Shown piece by piece: positions 18,249 to 26,427 of a stretch of 64,000 nt of DNA. The notes beneath the pieces are model-generated. The model was not told the DNA's origin. It did not search any database and saw nothing but the letters and a program-made list of their open reading frames with translations. Each line of letters starts with the position of its first letter. Positions within the stretch are counted from its first letter, which is position 1. Source of the stretch: Chitinophaga sp. Cy-1792 (GTDB lineage: Bacteria; Bacteroidota; Bacteroidia; Chitinophagales; Chitinophagaceae); the NCBI RefSeq assembly GCF_011752935.1, contig NZ_VWWO01000001.1:2666001-2730000 (forward strand), read 5' to 3'. Position numbers and translations under genes: made by a program.

Positions 18249-19577
18249 TTAACTATTCATTTCGTTGATCCAGTTCTCACGGTCGTCCGGGCCAAATTTC
18301 CATGGCGCCATATTATTTTCAATATTGCTGAACATACCTGTCCATTCTGCCGGTGCACTGGATTCTTCCATCACCAGGTAGCGGCGCAGCTGCAGGATAA
18401 TATCGAGCGGGCTGATACTCACGGGGCATTCCTGTACGCAGGCGTTACAGGTAGTGCAGGCCCGCAGCTCTTCTTCGGTGATGTAGTCGCGCAGCAGCGT
18501 TTTGCCATCCTCCTGGAAGGTGCCGTTATTGGCCTTGATATTTTTACCTACTTCCGTTACACGGTCGCGGGTATCCATCATGATTTTTCGTGGTGATAAC
18601 AACTTGCCGGTCAGATTCGCCGGGCAGGCAGCGGAGCAGCGGCCACATTCTGTACAACTGTAGGCATCCAGCAGGTTTTTCCAGGTAAGGTCCTGAACGT
18701 CTTTTGCACCAAACTTAGGAATCTCTGCACCTTCTGCAGGCGCTTCTGTAGCCAGTTCCGGCTGCAACATGGATTGTACCTCGCGCTGGATGGCAGGCAT
18801 ATTCTCCATTTCGCCCTTAGGTTCCAGGCTCGCATAGAAGGCATTCGGGAATGCCAGTATAATATGCAGGTGTTTGGAGTAGGGGAGATAGTTCAGGAAT
18901 GCCAGAATACCCAGGATATGTAACCACCAGCAAGTGCGTTCTACCGCCATTACCGATGAATCAGACATACCGTTGAATATGGAGGCAAACATTCCGGAAA
19001 CCCAGAAATGGCCGGTCGCAACATAATGCTCCGAGCCACGCAGCTGCAGGTTCTGGTCTGCCGCATTCATGGTCAGGAACAGTGTCATCAGCACAATTTC
19101 GGTGATGAGGATATAGTTGGCGTCGGAACGTGGCCAGCCATCTAAATCTTTACTGATAAAGCGTTTGAGCTTAAGTATGTTTCTTCGGATGAGGAAAATG
19201 GCGCAGGATACAAGTACCAGCACTGCCAGGATCTCAAAAAGTCCGATCAATACAGGATAAAGGCTGCCTAATACGGGCACGAATAAACGATGTTTGCCCA
19301 GGATGCCATCCAGGATAATCTCCAGGATCTCAAGGTTGATGATAACAAAACCGGCATACACAAAGAAGTGAAGCACGGCCACCAGCGGGTTACGGAACAT
19401 TTTCTTCTGACCGAAAGCCAGTAGCAATACGTTTTTCCAACGCTGATCAGGATGGTCGGTAAGGTCCTCATCCCGCCCCAGCAGAATATTCTTCCTTATC
19501 TGCCGCGCTTGTTGGGAGAACAGGTAAACTGCTATCCCAAAAGCAATTACAAATAACAACTCTTGTACAATTTGCAT
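18249..19577 (-). CDS. Membrane-bound 4Fe-4S ferredoxin-type oxidoreductase
   Basis: 442 aa. The N-terminal ~260 residues have about six hydrophobic segments with His residues suited to heme b (HdrE/NarI-like). The C-terminal part has two cluster motifs, CTECGRCSAACP and CTTCNACVQECP, typical of HdrC/GlpC proteins. It is likely to pass electrons between the quinone pool and the downstream CCG protein. It diverges from pyrR over 78 bp. Confidence 0.88.
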   Translation of the reverse strand: MQIVQELLFVIAFGIAVYLFSQQARQIRKNILLGRDEDLTDHPDQRWKNVLLLAFGQKKMFRNPLVAVLHFFVYAGFVIINLEILEIILDGILGKHRLFVPVLGSLYPVLIGLFEILAVLVLVSCAIFLIRRNILKLKRFISKDLDGWPRSDANYILITEIVLMTLFLTMNAADQNLQLRGSEHYVATGHFWVSGMFASIFNGMSDSSVMAVERTCWWLHILGILAFLNYLPYSKHLHIILAFPNAFYASLEPKGEMENMPAIQREVQSMLQPELATEAPAEGAEIPKFGAKDVQDLTWKNLLDAYSCTECGRCSAACPANLTGKLLSPRKIMMDTRDRVTEVGKNIKANNGTFQEDGKTLLRDYITEEELRACTTCNACVQECPVSISPLDIILQLRRYLVMEESSAPAEWTGMFSNIENNMAPWKFGPDDRENWINEMNS

Positions 19578-19643
19578 TATTTCAGATTTGACTCCCTAAT
19601 TTATGTTTTTTTTTGATCGTATAACGCAGATGGGTATTTTCAC

Positions 19644-19651
19644 TATTTTTG
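19644..19651 (+). promoter_or_regulatory. -7 box of pyrR, implying a near-leaderless mRNA
   Basis: TATTTTTG fits the Bacteroidota -7 consensus TAnnTTTG and ends only 4 bp before the ATG at 19656. A transcript starting at the usual distance would begin at or next to the start codon. No TTG is visible at the right -33 spacing, so the box alone is the evidence. Confidence 0.45.
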
Positions 19652-19655
19652 GCCC

Positions 19656-20153
19656 ATGGAAAGCAGGAACGTAATTCTTACCAAAGACATCATACAGAAG
19701 AAGATTGAACGCATCGCCTACGAAATTTATGAACATAACAGCGATGGGAACGAAATCATTTTAGCGGGTATCTGGGACAGAGGCCTGGTCATTGCCCGTA
19801 AGATTGCCGCTATCTTGCAACAGATATCGCCATTGAAAACACGTATCATCGAACTGCGTCTGGATAAACAACACCCGGGAGCGGTAACTGTTTCAGAACA
19901 GGTTGATTTTAATGGGAAAGTGGTGATTATAGTGGATGATGTAGCCAACTCCGGCCGTACCATGCTGTACGCTTTGAAACCATTACTTGAATTTCTGCCT
20001 GAAAAAATCCAGACAGCCGTACTGGTAGACAGAAAGCATAAATCTTTCCCGCTTTCTGTAGACTTCGTGGGCTATTCCCTGGCTACTACCTTACAGGAGT
20101 CTGTAATGGTCGACATGGAAGGGGAGGAGATCATATCTGCCTATCTGCAATAA
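19656..20153 (+). CDS. pyrR: Phosphoribosyltransferase, PyrR-like
   Basis: 165 aa. The PRPP-binding signature VVIIVDDVANSGRT and the flexible-loop region match type I PRTases; the length and the C-terminal SVDFVGYSLATT match PyrR, which binds pyr mRNA and has weak uracil PRTase activity in Firmicutes. No pyrimidine genes lie nearby, so regulatory function here is uncertain; a general purine/pyrimidine PRTase is an alternative. Confidence 0.75.
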   Translation: MESRNVILTKDIIQKKIERIAYEIYEHNSDGNEIILAGIWDRGLVIARKIAAILQQISPLKTRIIELRLDKQHPGAVTVSEQVDFNGKVVIIVDDVANSGRTMLYALKPLLEFLPEKIQTAVLVDRKHKSFPLSVDFVGYSLATTLQESVMVDMEGEEIISAYLQ

Positions 20154-20221
20154 TATAATCATCTGCATAATAATAACTAAGCAAAGCACTGGCCTGATAC
20201 AGGGCGTATACATGCCTTTGA

Positions 20222-21160
20222 TCAGAAGTAGAGCGCGTGTAATTTCATATAGCCCTTACTGTTAATTTCCAGCGTCGGGGCGGGGAATTTTATCATGTTC
20301 AATACCTGGAACAGCACCTTTACGCCTTTCTTCTTTGTCCTCAGTTTGGTGAAATCTATATCCGGCGACAGGTAAAACTGTCTGTACCGGCGGATAGGGC
20401 TATAGTCATGGAATACGCCATGGTCGTCTGTCCAGGAATTATCGGTACCGCCAAACATATCTTCTGCACCATAACCCACTGCAATATTGAGCCATCGCGG
20501 AAAGTTACTTTCCCTGGCGAAGGAATGTACATTCACAGACAGCCAGTAGGTTTGCGCATTATAGTCTTTCAGAATCCGCTCCGGGAGTGAATTTCCGAAA
20601 AGGTCCCTGGCTTTGTCCTTCAGTATGGGGTCATCATAGCTTTGGAGGTGTGAGGAGAATTTAATCTGGATACGTTGTTCGTTCCAGGCCAGCTCCTGGC
20701 TGATCAGGAGGGCGGAGCCAATGGTATTGGCGGCCATATCTGTCCAGGAAAAGCCCCATTCACTGCTATAGCCATCCAGTACTTCTATGACAGATTGAAA
20801 CGCCAGCCCACTCAGGCCACCGATCCAAATTTGCTCCTTTCGCGGCAGCCCGCTCCATCGCCAGGCTTCCCTGCTGTATTTTCCAAGGAAATAGGCACTG
20901 AATATATGCCCGAACTTGTCCATCTGGTTCCATTCGTGAATATCATTAAAGAAGTGAAAGGAACTTTTGGGATAGCCACGGTACCAGGCGGCATTGAGTG
21001 CAACAAGGCTACTGCCGTAAACCACTGCGGTAGCACCGCTGAGTATGGCCACGCGGGCCGGTATGGTTGTGTCAGGGATAGAGAAAAAGGAGGGGCGCTG
21101 TTGCGCCTTGCCGGTTTGCAACAGGAATAGGATAGGTAATATGCATAATCGGCGGGTCAT
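20222..21160 (-). CDS. DUF2279 family secreted protein
   Basis: 312 aa with a signal peptide (residues 1-19, ending in GKAQ). The central part (FFNDIHEWNQMDKFGHIFSAY, WSGLPRKEQIWIGG, SSEWGFSWTDMAANTIG) is characteristic of DUF2279 and resembles YfiM lipoproteins. It has short hydrophobic stretches and is probably in the outer membrane or periplasm. Function unknown. The phosphosugar mutase gene lies upstream on the same strand with a terminator between. Confidence 0.8.
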   Translation of the reverse strand: MTRRLCILPILFLLQTGKAQQRPSFFSIPDTTIPARVAILSGATAVVYGSSLVALNAAWYRGYPKSSFHFFNDIHEWNQMDKFGHIFSAYFLGKYSREAWRWSGLPRKEQIWIGGLSGLAFQSVIEVLDGYSSEWGFSWTDMAANTIGSALLISQELAWNEQRIQIKFSSHLQSYDDPILKDKARDLFGNSLPERILKDYNAQTYWLSVNVHSFARESNFPRWLNIAVGYGAEDMFGGTDNSWTDDHGVFHDYSPIRRYRQFYLSPDIDFTKLRTKKKGVKVLFQVLNMIKFPAPTLEINSKGYMKLHALYF

Positions 21161-21163
21161 AAA

Positions 21164-21202
21164 TAAAAAAAGAAAACCCGCAGTCCTGGCGGAACTGCGG
21201 GT
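21164..21202 (-). terminator. Terminator of the phosphosugar mutase gene
   Basis: Arms ACCCGCAGT (21076+100 series: 21176-21184) and ACTGCGGGT (21194-21202) with T-rich sequence following on the minus strand, directly after the mutase stop and before the DUF2279 start. Confidence 0.85.
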
Positions 21203-21211
21203 AGCATTGTA

Positions 21212-22942
21212 TTATTTCAGTTTCATGTCTGAGATAATACCATTTATTTTTTCATCCAGTTCGGCGGTAACTTTATCAAAGTCGGCAGCACTTGTCAGTG
21301 GCGCGTTTACGCTGAAATAGAATTTAATTTTAGGTTCGGTACCTGAAGGACGGGCAGAAATTTTGCTGCCATCTGCGAGTAAAAACTGTAGTACGTTGGA
21401 TTTAGGGAGATCGATCGGTTTGATTTCACCGGATTTGATATCCTTGATCTGTTGCAGCTGATAATCGAAGAGGGTAACTACCGGAGAACCATTGATGGTA
21501 GCAGGCGGATTTTCGCGGTAGCCGCGCATCATGTCTGCGATTTCATCAGCCCCTTTCATTCCTTTTTTGGTAATGGAGATCAGGTGTTCTTTATAATAAC
21601 CATATTTTGTGTAGATGCTCACCAGCTGGTCGAACAGGGTTTTGCCCTTGCTACGTGCTACAGCGGCCATTTCACAGATCATGGCTACAGACGATACTGC
21701 ATCTTTATCGCGTACGTTACGACCGATCATATAACCGTAGGACTCTTCACCACCGCAGATAAAGCGCTCCTGTGGCTCTTTACGGCGGATCAGGTCAGCG
21801 ATCCATTTGAATCCGGTTAATACATTATAGCAGTTAATATTGTTTTTAGCGGCAAAAACATCGATCAGGTCGGAGGTTACCACCGTTTTGGCGATGTAGT
21901 CGTTTGGTTCCTGTAAGCCTCTTTCCTTGCGTGCTTCCACGATATAGTTAAAGAGCAGCGCTGCGGTCTGGTTACCGTTGAGGAGAATCCATTCGCCATG
22001 GTTGTCTTTAACGGCGATGCCTACACGGTCAGCATCGGGGTCGGTACCGAGGAGAATGTCGGCATTGAGTGATTTGGCCATTTTCAGACCAAGGCTCATG
22101 GCTTCCGACTCTTCAGGGTTTGGATATACCACTGTAGGGAAGTTGCCGTTAGGCGTCGCCTGTTCTTCTACGATATGAACATTATCGAAGCCATAGCGTT
22201 TCAGGATCTCGGGTACCATAGTGATACCGGTACCATGAATGGGTGTATAAACGATGTTGAGGTCGTGCTGTTGTTTGCAGATCTCAGGGTTGATGCTGAG
22301 GCCTTGCAGTTCCTGGAGGTAAGCTTCGTCCACTTCTTTACCGATAAGGGTAATATTGGCTTCGCCACCGGTCCACTTCACTTCGTCAGGAGAGGTGATT
22401 TTCTCCACTTCACGAATCACATTTTTATCATGAGGCGGTACCAGCTGGGCGCCATCGTTCCAATAAGCTTTATAACCGTTGTATTCACGTGGGTTATGAG
22501 AGGCAGTTAATACCACACCGCCCTGGCATTGCAGGTGGCGGATAGTGAAAGAGAGTTCCGGTGTAGGTCTCAGACTTTCAAAGAGATATACTTTAATACC
22601 ATTGGCAGCAAACACATTGGCAGCGGTTTCGGCGAAGAAACGGGAGTTGTTGCGGCTATCGTGCGCCAGCGCCACTTTAATTTCGCCTTCGAAGCTCTGC
22701 TTCAGGTAGTTAGCAAAACCCTGGGTAGCCATCCCAACGGTATATTTGTTCATACGGTTGGTACCAACACCCATGATACCGCGTAATCCGCCTGTACCAA
22801 ATTCCAGGCTACGGTAGAACGCTTCTGTCAGTTCATCGGGGTTTTCAGCCTGCATTTTCTTTAACGTGGCCACCGTTTCAGCATCATAATTGCCATTCAG
22901 CCATTGTGACACTTTGTTTTGAATATTGATATCCATGGTCAT
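21212..22942 (-). CDS. Phospho-sugar mutase (phosphoglucomutase/phosphomannomutase)
   Basis: 576 aa from the ATG at 22940-22942; another ATG two codons later (22936) is as likely, and the upstream TTG-started extension is rejected. The four alpha-D-phosphohexomutase domains are present: catalytic-Ser loop TASHNPREYNG, metal loop DPDADR, sugar loop GGEESYG, and phosphate loop RPSGTEPKIKFY near the C-terminus. The ~575-residue length fits the PgcA-type group that converts glucose-1-phosphate and glucose-6-phosphate. Confidence 0.93.
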   Translation of the reverse strand: MTMDINIQNKVSQWLNGNYDAETVATLKKMQAENPDELTEAFYRSLEFGTGGLRGIMGVGTNRMNKYTVGMATQGFANYLKQSFEGEIKVALAHDSRNNSRFFAETAANVFAANGIKVYLFESLRPTPELSFTIRHLQCQGGVVLTASHNPREYNGYKAYWNDGAQLVPPHDKNVIREVEKITSPDEVKWTGGEANITLIGKEVDEAYLQELQGLSINPEICKQQHDLNIVYTPIHGTGITMVPEILKRYGFDNVHIVEEQATPNGNFPTVVYPNPEESEAMSLGLKMAKSLNADILLGTDPDADRVGIAVKDNHGEWILLNGNQTAALLFNYIVEARKERGLQEPNDYIAKTVVTSDLIDVFAAKNNINCYNVLTGFKWIADLIRRKEPQERFICGGEESYGYMIGRNVRDKDAVSSVAMICEMAAVARSKGKTLFDQLVSIYTKYGYYKEHLISITKKGMKGADEIADMMRGYRENPPATINGSPVVTLFDYQLQQIKDIKSGEIKPIDLPKSNVLQFLLADGSKISARPSGTEPKIKFYFSVNAPLTSAADFDKVTAELDEKINGIISDMKLK

Positions 22943-23026
22943 CTTGTTTTGGGAGCCGAACGGCTCAAATAGTTTGTAAAGTAAAAATAAAAAAACCAAT
23001 GTGGGAAATTCAAAATCCCGAATTCA

Positions 23027-23055
23027 TTGAAAATCGCAGGTATTGGTTAATTTTG
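23027..23055 (+). promoter_or_regulatory. Promoter of pcm, implying a near-leaderless mRNA
   Basis: TTG at 23027-23029 and TAATTTTG at 23048-23055 with an 18-bp spacer match the Bacteroidota -33/-7 pattern. The -7 box ends 5 bp before the pcm ATG, so the transcript should start at about the start codon. Confidence 0.55.
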
Positions 23056-23060
23056 CGGCT

Positions 23061-23714
23061 ATGAGGCAGTATGAAGACACCTATAAACAAAAAGGGTTAC
23101 GCAGACAATTAGTAGAAGGTATCCGCCAGAAAGGAATAACTGATGAGAACGTACTTGCAGCTATTGGCAATATTCCAAGGCATTTCTTTCTTGATACAGC
23201 TTTTGAACTGGCCGCCTATGAAGACAGGGCTTTTCCTATCGGTGAAGGCCAAACGATTTCTCAGCCATATACGGTGGCCTATCAAACACAGCTGCTGGAA
23301 ATAAAACCATACGAAAAAGTACTGGAAATCGGTACCGGAAGCTCTTACCAGGCCTGCGTTCTCGCAGAGCTGAAGGCAAATGTATTCACCATAGAAAGGC
23401 AAAAACGCCTATTCGACCAGGTGAAAAACTTCCAGTTTAAATCCAAATACCCTAACCTCCGCTTCTTTTATGGCGACGGCTATGAAGGCCTTCCTTCCTA
23501 TGCACCATTCGATAAGGTGCTGGTCACTGCAGCAGCACCGCAGATCCCTGAAAAACTGGTGCAGCAGCTGAAAATTGGCGGTAAAATGGTGATCCCCGTA
23601 GGCGGACAGGAAGTACAGCGTATGCTGCGTATTACCAAAGTCAGCGACACAGAAGTAGAACAGGAGCTGTTCGATAACTTCTCCTTTGTGCCTATGCTGG
23701 CAGGAAAGAAATAA
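23061..23714 (+). CDS. pcm: Protein-L-isoaspartate O-methyltransferase
   Basis: 217 aa. The enzyme methylates isoaspartyl residues in damaged proteins so that they can revert. Motifs: IPRHFF and GQTISQPYTVAYQTQLL in the substrate region, the SAM-binding VLEIGTGSSYQACVLAEL, and the GGKMVIPVGG C-terminal motif. The ATG at 23061 is used; the earlier TTG lies inside the promoter. Confidence 0.95.
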   Translation: MRQYEDTYKQKGLRRQLVEGIRQKGITDENVLAAIGNIPRHFFLDTAFELAAYEDRAFPIGEGQTISQPYTVAYQTQLLEIKPYEKVLEIGTGSSYQACVLAELKANVFTIERQKRLFDQVKNFQFKSKYPNLRFFYGDGYEGLPSYAPFDKVLVTAAAPQIPEKLVQQLKIGGKMVIPVGGQEVQRMLRITKVSDTEVEQELFDNFSFVPMLAGKK

Positions 23715-23740
23715 GTATTTATTTTTTAATTTATAAAGAG

Positions 23741-23776
23741 AAAAGCCTGTATCTACTCAGTAGATACAGGCTTTTT
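23741..23776. terminator. Bidirectional terminator between pcm and the TonB receptor
   Basis: A 17-bp perfect inverted repeat (23741-23757 and 23759-23775) with A-runs on the left and T-runs on the right serves both convergent genes. Confidence 0.92.
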
Positions 23777-23785
23777 CCTTTATAA

Positions 23786-26263
23786 CTATAATCTTCCACG
23801 CTCCGGATTTGGCTTCGGTGGCTCCTCTTCCTGTTTCTCTTCCTCTTCTGTATGTTTTTTCTTTTTAAACATATTCGGGTCCATCTTGCCGAAACGATAG
23901 CGTAGATTCAGGCGTACGAAGCGGGTGGCGCGTTTACGGTCGTAGTCCTGGATAAATGTAGGCGTCTCGTAATGTGAGTTGAACTGCTGTGTATTCAGTA
24001 CATCGGAGATGTTCACTGCTACCACCAGCCTGTTACCCTTGAGCATTTCCTTGCGTATGCCGAAGTCTATGCCGTTCATGGCCTTGAATGTTCCCTGCGG
24101 CTGGATACGCGGACTGCGGTAATGCCCGCTCAGTTCTGTTGTAATCCGCAGTGGTAAACGAAACTGCATATTGCCACTGAGGCCAAGGGTGTAGTTTTCG
24201 TTTTTAATAGTAACACTATTGATGGTATTGTATTCCAGGTTAACGTTGGAATTGAACTTCCACCATTTGGTAATTTTCCAGCTATAGGAAAAATTAGCGC
24301 CCATATTCCTGGAAGTGGCCAGGTTCATAGGTTTGGTGGTGGTAACACCGGTAATGGTGTCCAGGGTGCTGATACGATCGATGTTGTCGTTCGTTTGCGC
24401 AAAATAGATACCTGTGCTCAGGTAGTTATTGGTTTGCGGGTACCAGGCGGAATAGTTCAGTTCAAATTTGTTGGTCAGCGCCGAACGCAGGTCCGGGTTG
24501 CCGGTGCGGATATTCTGCGGATCGCTGTTGTTGATATAAGGTAGCAGCTGATCGAAGTTAGGACGGTCTATACGCGTGCTGTAATTAAATACCAGGTTCT
24601 GGTTCTGGTTGGCAGGCAGATTATATTTCAGGAACACACTCGGGAAGATGTTAAAGAAAGATCTGTCTACACGGGAAGATTTGGTAAATGAATATCCTCT
24701 CAGGTACGACTGCTCAGCCCTGGCACCCACCTGGTAGCCCAGGTTGCCGATGGCATTGGCAAAGTTGAAGTAGCCTGCATAGATATCTTCTTCATAATTA
24801 TATTTATTGGAGAGATCCAGACTGGGGATAAAAGCCAGGCTGTCCTGATTATAGAGTAGTGCCAGGTAGTCGTTGTTGATGCTGCGCATCGTCGCTTTCA
24901 CGCCGGTTTCCAGCTTACCTTTTTTACCAATGGGGCTGGTATAGTCCGATTGGAGGTTCCAGAATTTATTGCCGTTTAAGCTGTTGTTATGCTGGTTGCT
25001 GGTACGGTAGGTGGTATCCGCATTGGCGTGATAATAATTGCTCCCGTACTGGCTGCTGCCGTTGCTGGCATTATCGCTGTAGCTGACATAGGCCGTCAGT
25101 TCCTGGTTTTGCTTTGCAAAAGTGCGTTTATAGGAGATGCTGGTATTGTTGTTATTATTGTTGTAATGGCTGATGTTATTACGAATGCCATAGGTCAGCA
25201 GGTTGCGTTTATCGTCCAGGTTATTCAGGTTGATGTTATCGAAACTGCCGCCGTAGCTGTAGTTCAGACCTTGTGCAATGGTGATGGTGTTATGATCGTC
25301 CAGGAAGTAATCCATTCCGAACCTGCCACCGTTGTTGCCGTTGAAGTTATTGTTACGGCTGGTTTGCGTGAAATAACGCGTGTTCGATGAGTCGGTGATA
25401 AGATTTTCCCTGCGGCTGATACCACTGCCGCTGAGGTCTTCATATCTGCCGTTGTAATTAGCAAAGAAGTTGAAGCGTTTGATACGCAGACTTGCATTGG
25501 CGCTACCGTTGAGCTGTCCGCGGGTAGCCGCGCCAACATTGAACATGACGTTATAGCCGATGGCTTTATCTTTCTTCAGTACGATGTTGATAATACCCCC
25601 GCCGCCCTGCGCTTCGAATTTAGCAGAGGGATTGTTGATGACTTCCACGCGGTCGATACTTTCGGCCGGAATCATCTGAAGTGCTGTTTTAGCATCACCA
25701 AACGGCGAAGGTTTTCCATCTACATAAATAGTCACACTTTTACCTCTCAGTGTAACATTGTCGTCTATATCAACATCTACGCTGGGGATATTTTTGAGTA
25801 TATCTGTACCGGTACCACCTTCTGCGTTAATCATATCTCCCGCATCAAAAACCTGTCTGTCTATCTGCATGGAAAATGCAGGTTTTTCGGCTTTGATTTC
25901 AACGGTATTCAGTTCTTTTCCGGCTCTGTTCAGGTGAAGGGTGCCGGCAAAAGTATTTTTGCCTTCGCTTACGCGAACGGCTTTCTCGAGTTTTTGATAA
26001 CCCATGAAAGTAACGCGTATAACATATACGCCGGGAGCAACATTATTGAAGCTGAAATTGCCGGTAGCATTGGTGTACATACCGGTTACGACGGAAGAGT
26101 CGGTGCTGTTTAGCAACACTACGGACGCCATCTCTACAGGCTTTGTGGTGGTAAGGTCCACAATTTTCCCGGAGATTTTCAAAGGCTGGGGAGCAGTCGT
26201 TTGTCCATAAACGTTACATAGCAACAGCAACAACACCAACAACAGTGATAAGTGTTTTCGCAT
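23786..26263 (-). CDS. Outer-membrane beta-barrel / TonB-dependent receptor-like protein (paralogue 1)
   Basis: 825 aa. Signal peptide (1-20), CarboxypepD_reg-like domain (about 28-110, FNNVAPGVYVIRV), a plug-like domain (about 125-230, DILKNIPSVDVDIDDNVTLRG, GGGIINIVLKKD), then an OMP_b-brl_3-type barrel ending in a basic, Lys/Glu/Pro-rich tail. It shares architecture and many segments with the next gene. No SusD partner is adjacent, so it is not a SusCD pair; the substrate is unknown. Confidence 0.88.
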   Translation of the reverse strand: MRKHLSLLLVLLLLLCNVYGQTTAPQPLKISGKIVDLTTTKPVEMASVVLLNSTDSSVVTGMYTNATGNFSFNNVAPGVYVIRVTFMGYQKLEKAVRVSEGKNTFAGTLHLNRAGKELNTVEIKAEKPAFSMQIDRQVFDAGDMINAEGGTGTDILKNIPSVDVDIDDNVTLRGKSVTIYVDGKPSPFGDAKTALQMIPAESIDRVEVINNPSAKFEAQGGGGIINIVLKKDKAIGYNVMFNVGAATRGQLNGSANASLRIKRFNFFANYNGRYEDLSGSGISRRENLITDSSNTRYFTQTSRNNNFNGNNGGRFGMDYFLDDHNTITIAQGLNYSYGGSFDNINLNNLDDKRNLLTYGIRNNISHYNNNNNNTSISYKRTFAKQNQELTAYVSYSDNASNGSSQYGSNYYHANADTTYRTSNQHNNSLNGNKFWNLQSDYTSPIGKKGKLETGVKATMRSINNDYLALLYNQDSLAFIPSLDLSNKYNYEEDIYAGYFNFANAIGNLGYQVGARAEQSYLRGYSFTKSSRVDRSFFNIFPSVFLKYNLPANQNQNLVFNYSTRIDRPNFDQLLPYINNSDPQNIRTGNPDLRSALTNKFELNYSAWYPQTNNYLSTGIYFAQTNDNIDRISTLDTITGVTTTKPMNLATSRNMGANFSYSWKITKWWKFNSNVNLEYNTINSVTIKNENYTLGLSGNMQFRLPLRITTELSGHYRSPRIQPQGTFKAMNGIDFGIRKEMLKGNRLVVAVNISDVLNTQQFNSHYETPTFIQDYDRKRATRFVRLNLRYRFGKMDPNMFKKKKHTEEEEKQEEEPPKPNPERGRL

Positions 26264-26300
26264 GCAGGATACTAGCTTTATTCTTTTGGTTTGATCGGTT

Positions 26301-26308
26301 CAAAAGTA
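26301..26308 (-). promoter_or_regulatory. -7 box upstream of TonB receptor paralogue 1
   Basis: Read on the minus strand: TACTTTTG, matching TAnnTTTG, 38 bp before the ATG. No -33 TTG at standard spacing is seen. Confidence 0.4.
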
Positions 26309-26361
26309 CTCGCTGCTGCCATAAATTTCAGGGGTATGTGATGAGTGGTAGTCAAAAAATG

Positions 26362-26400
26362 ATAGCCGGCGTTGCGCTGTGGTAGCGCTTTGCCGGCTAT
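26362..26400 (-). terminator. Terminator of TonB receptor paralogue 2
   Basis: Outer arms ATAGCCGGC (26362-26370) and GCCGGCTAT (26392-26400) enclose an inner GCGCT/AGCGC hairpin; a run of T follows on the minus strand. Confidence 0.8.
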
Positions 26401-26427
26401 TGGTTGCATCCATCTTCTTTATCGGTA

